Made by a program: the position numbers and the translations under genes | Notes under the pieces: generated by a model | What the model was told of the DNA's origin: nothing | Database searches by the model: none | The model's input: only the letters and a program-made list of their open reading frames with translations | Part shown: piece after piece, positions 63,011 through 64,000 of the stretch | How positions within the stretch are numbered: position 1 is the first letter of the stretch | Layout: each line of letters starts with the position of its first letter | NCBI RefSeq assembly: GCF_022539665.2 | Contig: NC_081340.1 | Coordinates: 5,827,357-5,891,356 of the forward strand | Length of the DNA: 64,000 nt | Source: Daphnia carinata | Taxonomy: Eukaryota > Arthropoda > Branchiopoda > Diplostraca > Daphniidae | Direction of reading: 5' to 3'

Positions 63011-64000
63011 TGGTCCATTTTGTTTTGTTTTTTAAGGAACGGACCTTCTATCCATTCACATTGTTATTGTAATGTCCTCCAATGCCCGTGCCATCGTAGT
63101 AGATATTGCGTACAAGCGAATTTTTTGTTTTCTTTTGGAAACGACCTCCAACGATAATACGCGATGGAAAGCGGAATCTTGAGGTCGTTTGTCCATGTTT
63201 CTCTTTTGCGCTCGTGTGTGTACATCAATGTACATTTATATCTATATATGCAGTAGGGAGAGACTAGCAGAAGAGGGGGGGGGGGCACCGGGAAGGAAGT
63301 TGAAGAAATCAGAATGGTTTTCATCCGCTTTCAGGGCTATTTGGGCCGCCGGAAGTGGAGTACATCCGTATCCTCCTCCAAAGAAAAGAACTTCAAATAC
63401 GGGGGAAAAAAAAAATAAAGAAATCTATGTAGCAGTCTAAACAGGATGAAGGAGGGGAAGATAGGCCAAAGAGCACATAAGAAAAAGGGGTTAGGGAAAA
63501 CCGGATTGGTATAAATTATACAAAGGGCGAGACGTACATATATACTATTCATTTTATGTGCAAGTGAACAATATGAGGCGAGCACGGGGTGACGCCATAA
63601 TGTTTTTCTTTTTTCTTTTTTTTTTTTTCTTCTCTCTTTGCCACATAAAAATCAGTGCCACCACATTGATCCAACATCCGATGCAACAATACTAACTGAT
63701 ATCATCTGCCAAGTTGGCCGATTTTTTTTTTTTTTTTTTTTCTTTTCTCTCCTCTCTTTTCTTATTCATCACGCGTAGTCATTTATGTATGAAGGTTTCA
63801 CTATAGGTATAGAGATAGACGCATCAGGTTTTTATGTTCCGTCTGCTTTTGATTGTTTTGATTTTTTTTTTTTTTTCTCTTTCGTGTGTGTCTTAGTTTA
63901 CGATGTGCGTGATGTAAAAGAAACGGCTTATTACGACAGACTTATGTATCTTGAATGGCGCAATTACTTTTTTGTCCGCGCCCCTTCCGGCGGCATCAAT

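Larger units (their letters stand above)
52989..64000. other. homopolymer-rich non-coding DNA
   Basis: About 11 kb upstream of the receptor start. It contains long T, A, G and C runs, a GT microsatellite and many short frames of low complexity. Apart from the exon-like segment at 56874-56962, I find no coding region, RNA gene or transposon that I can support. It may hold 5' UTR exons and regulatory DNA of the receptor, or introns of a plus-strand gene that continues beyond the window. Confidence 0.5.

Overview
This is a eukaryotic, intron-rich window, most likely from an arthropod and plausibly a branchiopod crustacean such as Daphnia. The reasons are: introns in the first 40 kb are mostly 55-75 nt with clear GT...AG ends; the receptor at 44-53 kb resembles the arthropod B-type muscarinic receptor; there is an activin-class Smad and a tandem pair of annulin-like transglutaminases. 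The species assignment is inference; the gene identities rest on conserved motifs read from the translations.

Layout, left to right. 1-11.7 kb (+): 3' two-thirds of a giant beta-heavy spectrin gene (karst), with about 22 spectrin repeats, a PH domain and a proline/His/Gln-rich tail. 13.3-14.4 kb (+): translin. 15.6-17.8 kb (+): Smad2/3-type R-Smad (Smox). 20.1-24.6 kb and 26.1-31.0 kb (+): two tandem transglutaminase genes that share exon plan, TATA-driven non-coding first exons and patches of near-identity. 31.1-32.6 kb (-): cytosolic 5'-nucleotidase III. 32.75-33.29 kb: a 533-bp hAT-like miniature transposon with 8-bp target duplications, lying in the divergent promoter interval. 33.5-34.1 kb (+): MRNIP-like zinc-ribbon protein. 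34.2-36.1 kb (-): eIF2B delta. 36.8-39.5 kb (+): RBM39/CAPER splicing factor. 44.3-53.0 kb (-): muscarinic acetylcholine receptor, mostly one large exon plus a proposed distant first coding exon. 53-64 kb: homopolymer-rich non-coding DNA with no gene I can support apart from two candidate plus-strand exons at 52.2 and 56.9 kb.

The first 40 kb is compact housekeeping and developmental sequence: the cytoskeleton (spectrin), RNA handling (translin, RBM39), TGF-beta signalling (Smox), translation initiation (eIF2B delta), nucleotide turnover (NT5C3), DNA damage (MRNIP) and protein cross-linking (transglutaminases). The last 24 kb is loose, with a neuronal receptor gene in large introns. No operon-like linkage is implied; two divergent pairs (NT5C3/MRNIP and eIF2B delta/RBM39) probably share promoter intervals.

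Points of most interest: three reading-frame lesions in the spectrin gene; gene-conversion tracts, a GC-AG intron, N-terminal mini-exons and a possible alternative first exon in the transglutaminases; a poison-exon candidate in RBM39; the miniature hAT element; and an unidentified plus-strand transcript candidate threaded past the muscarinic receptor gene.
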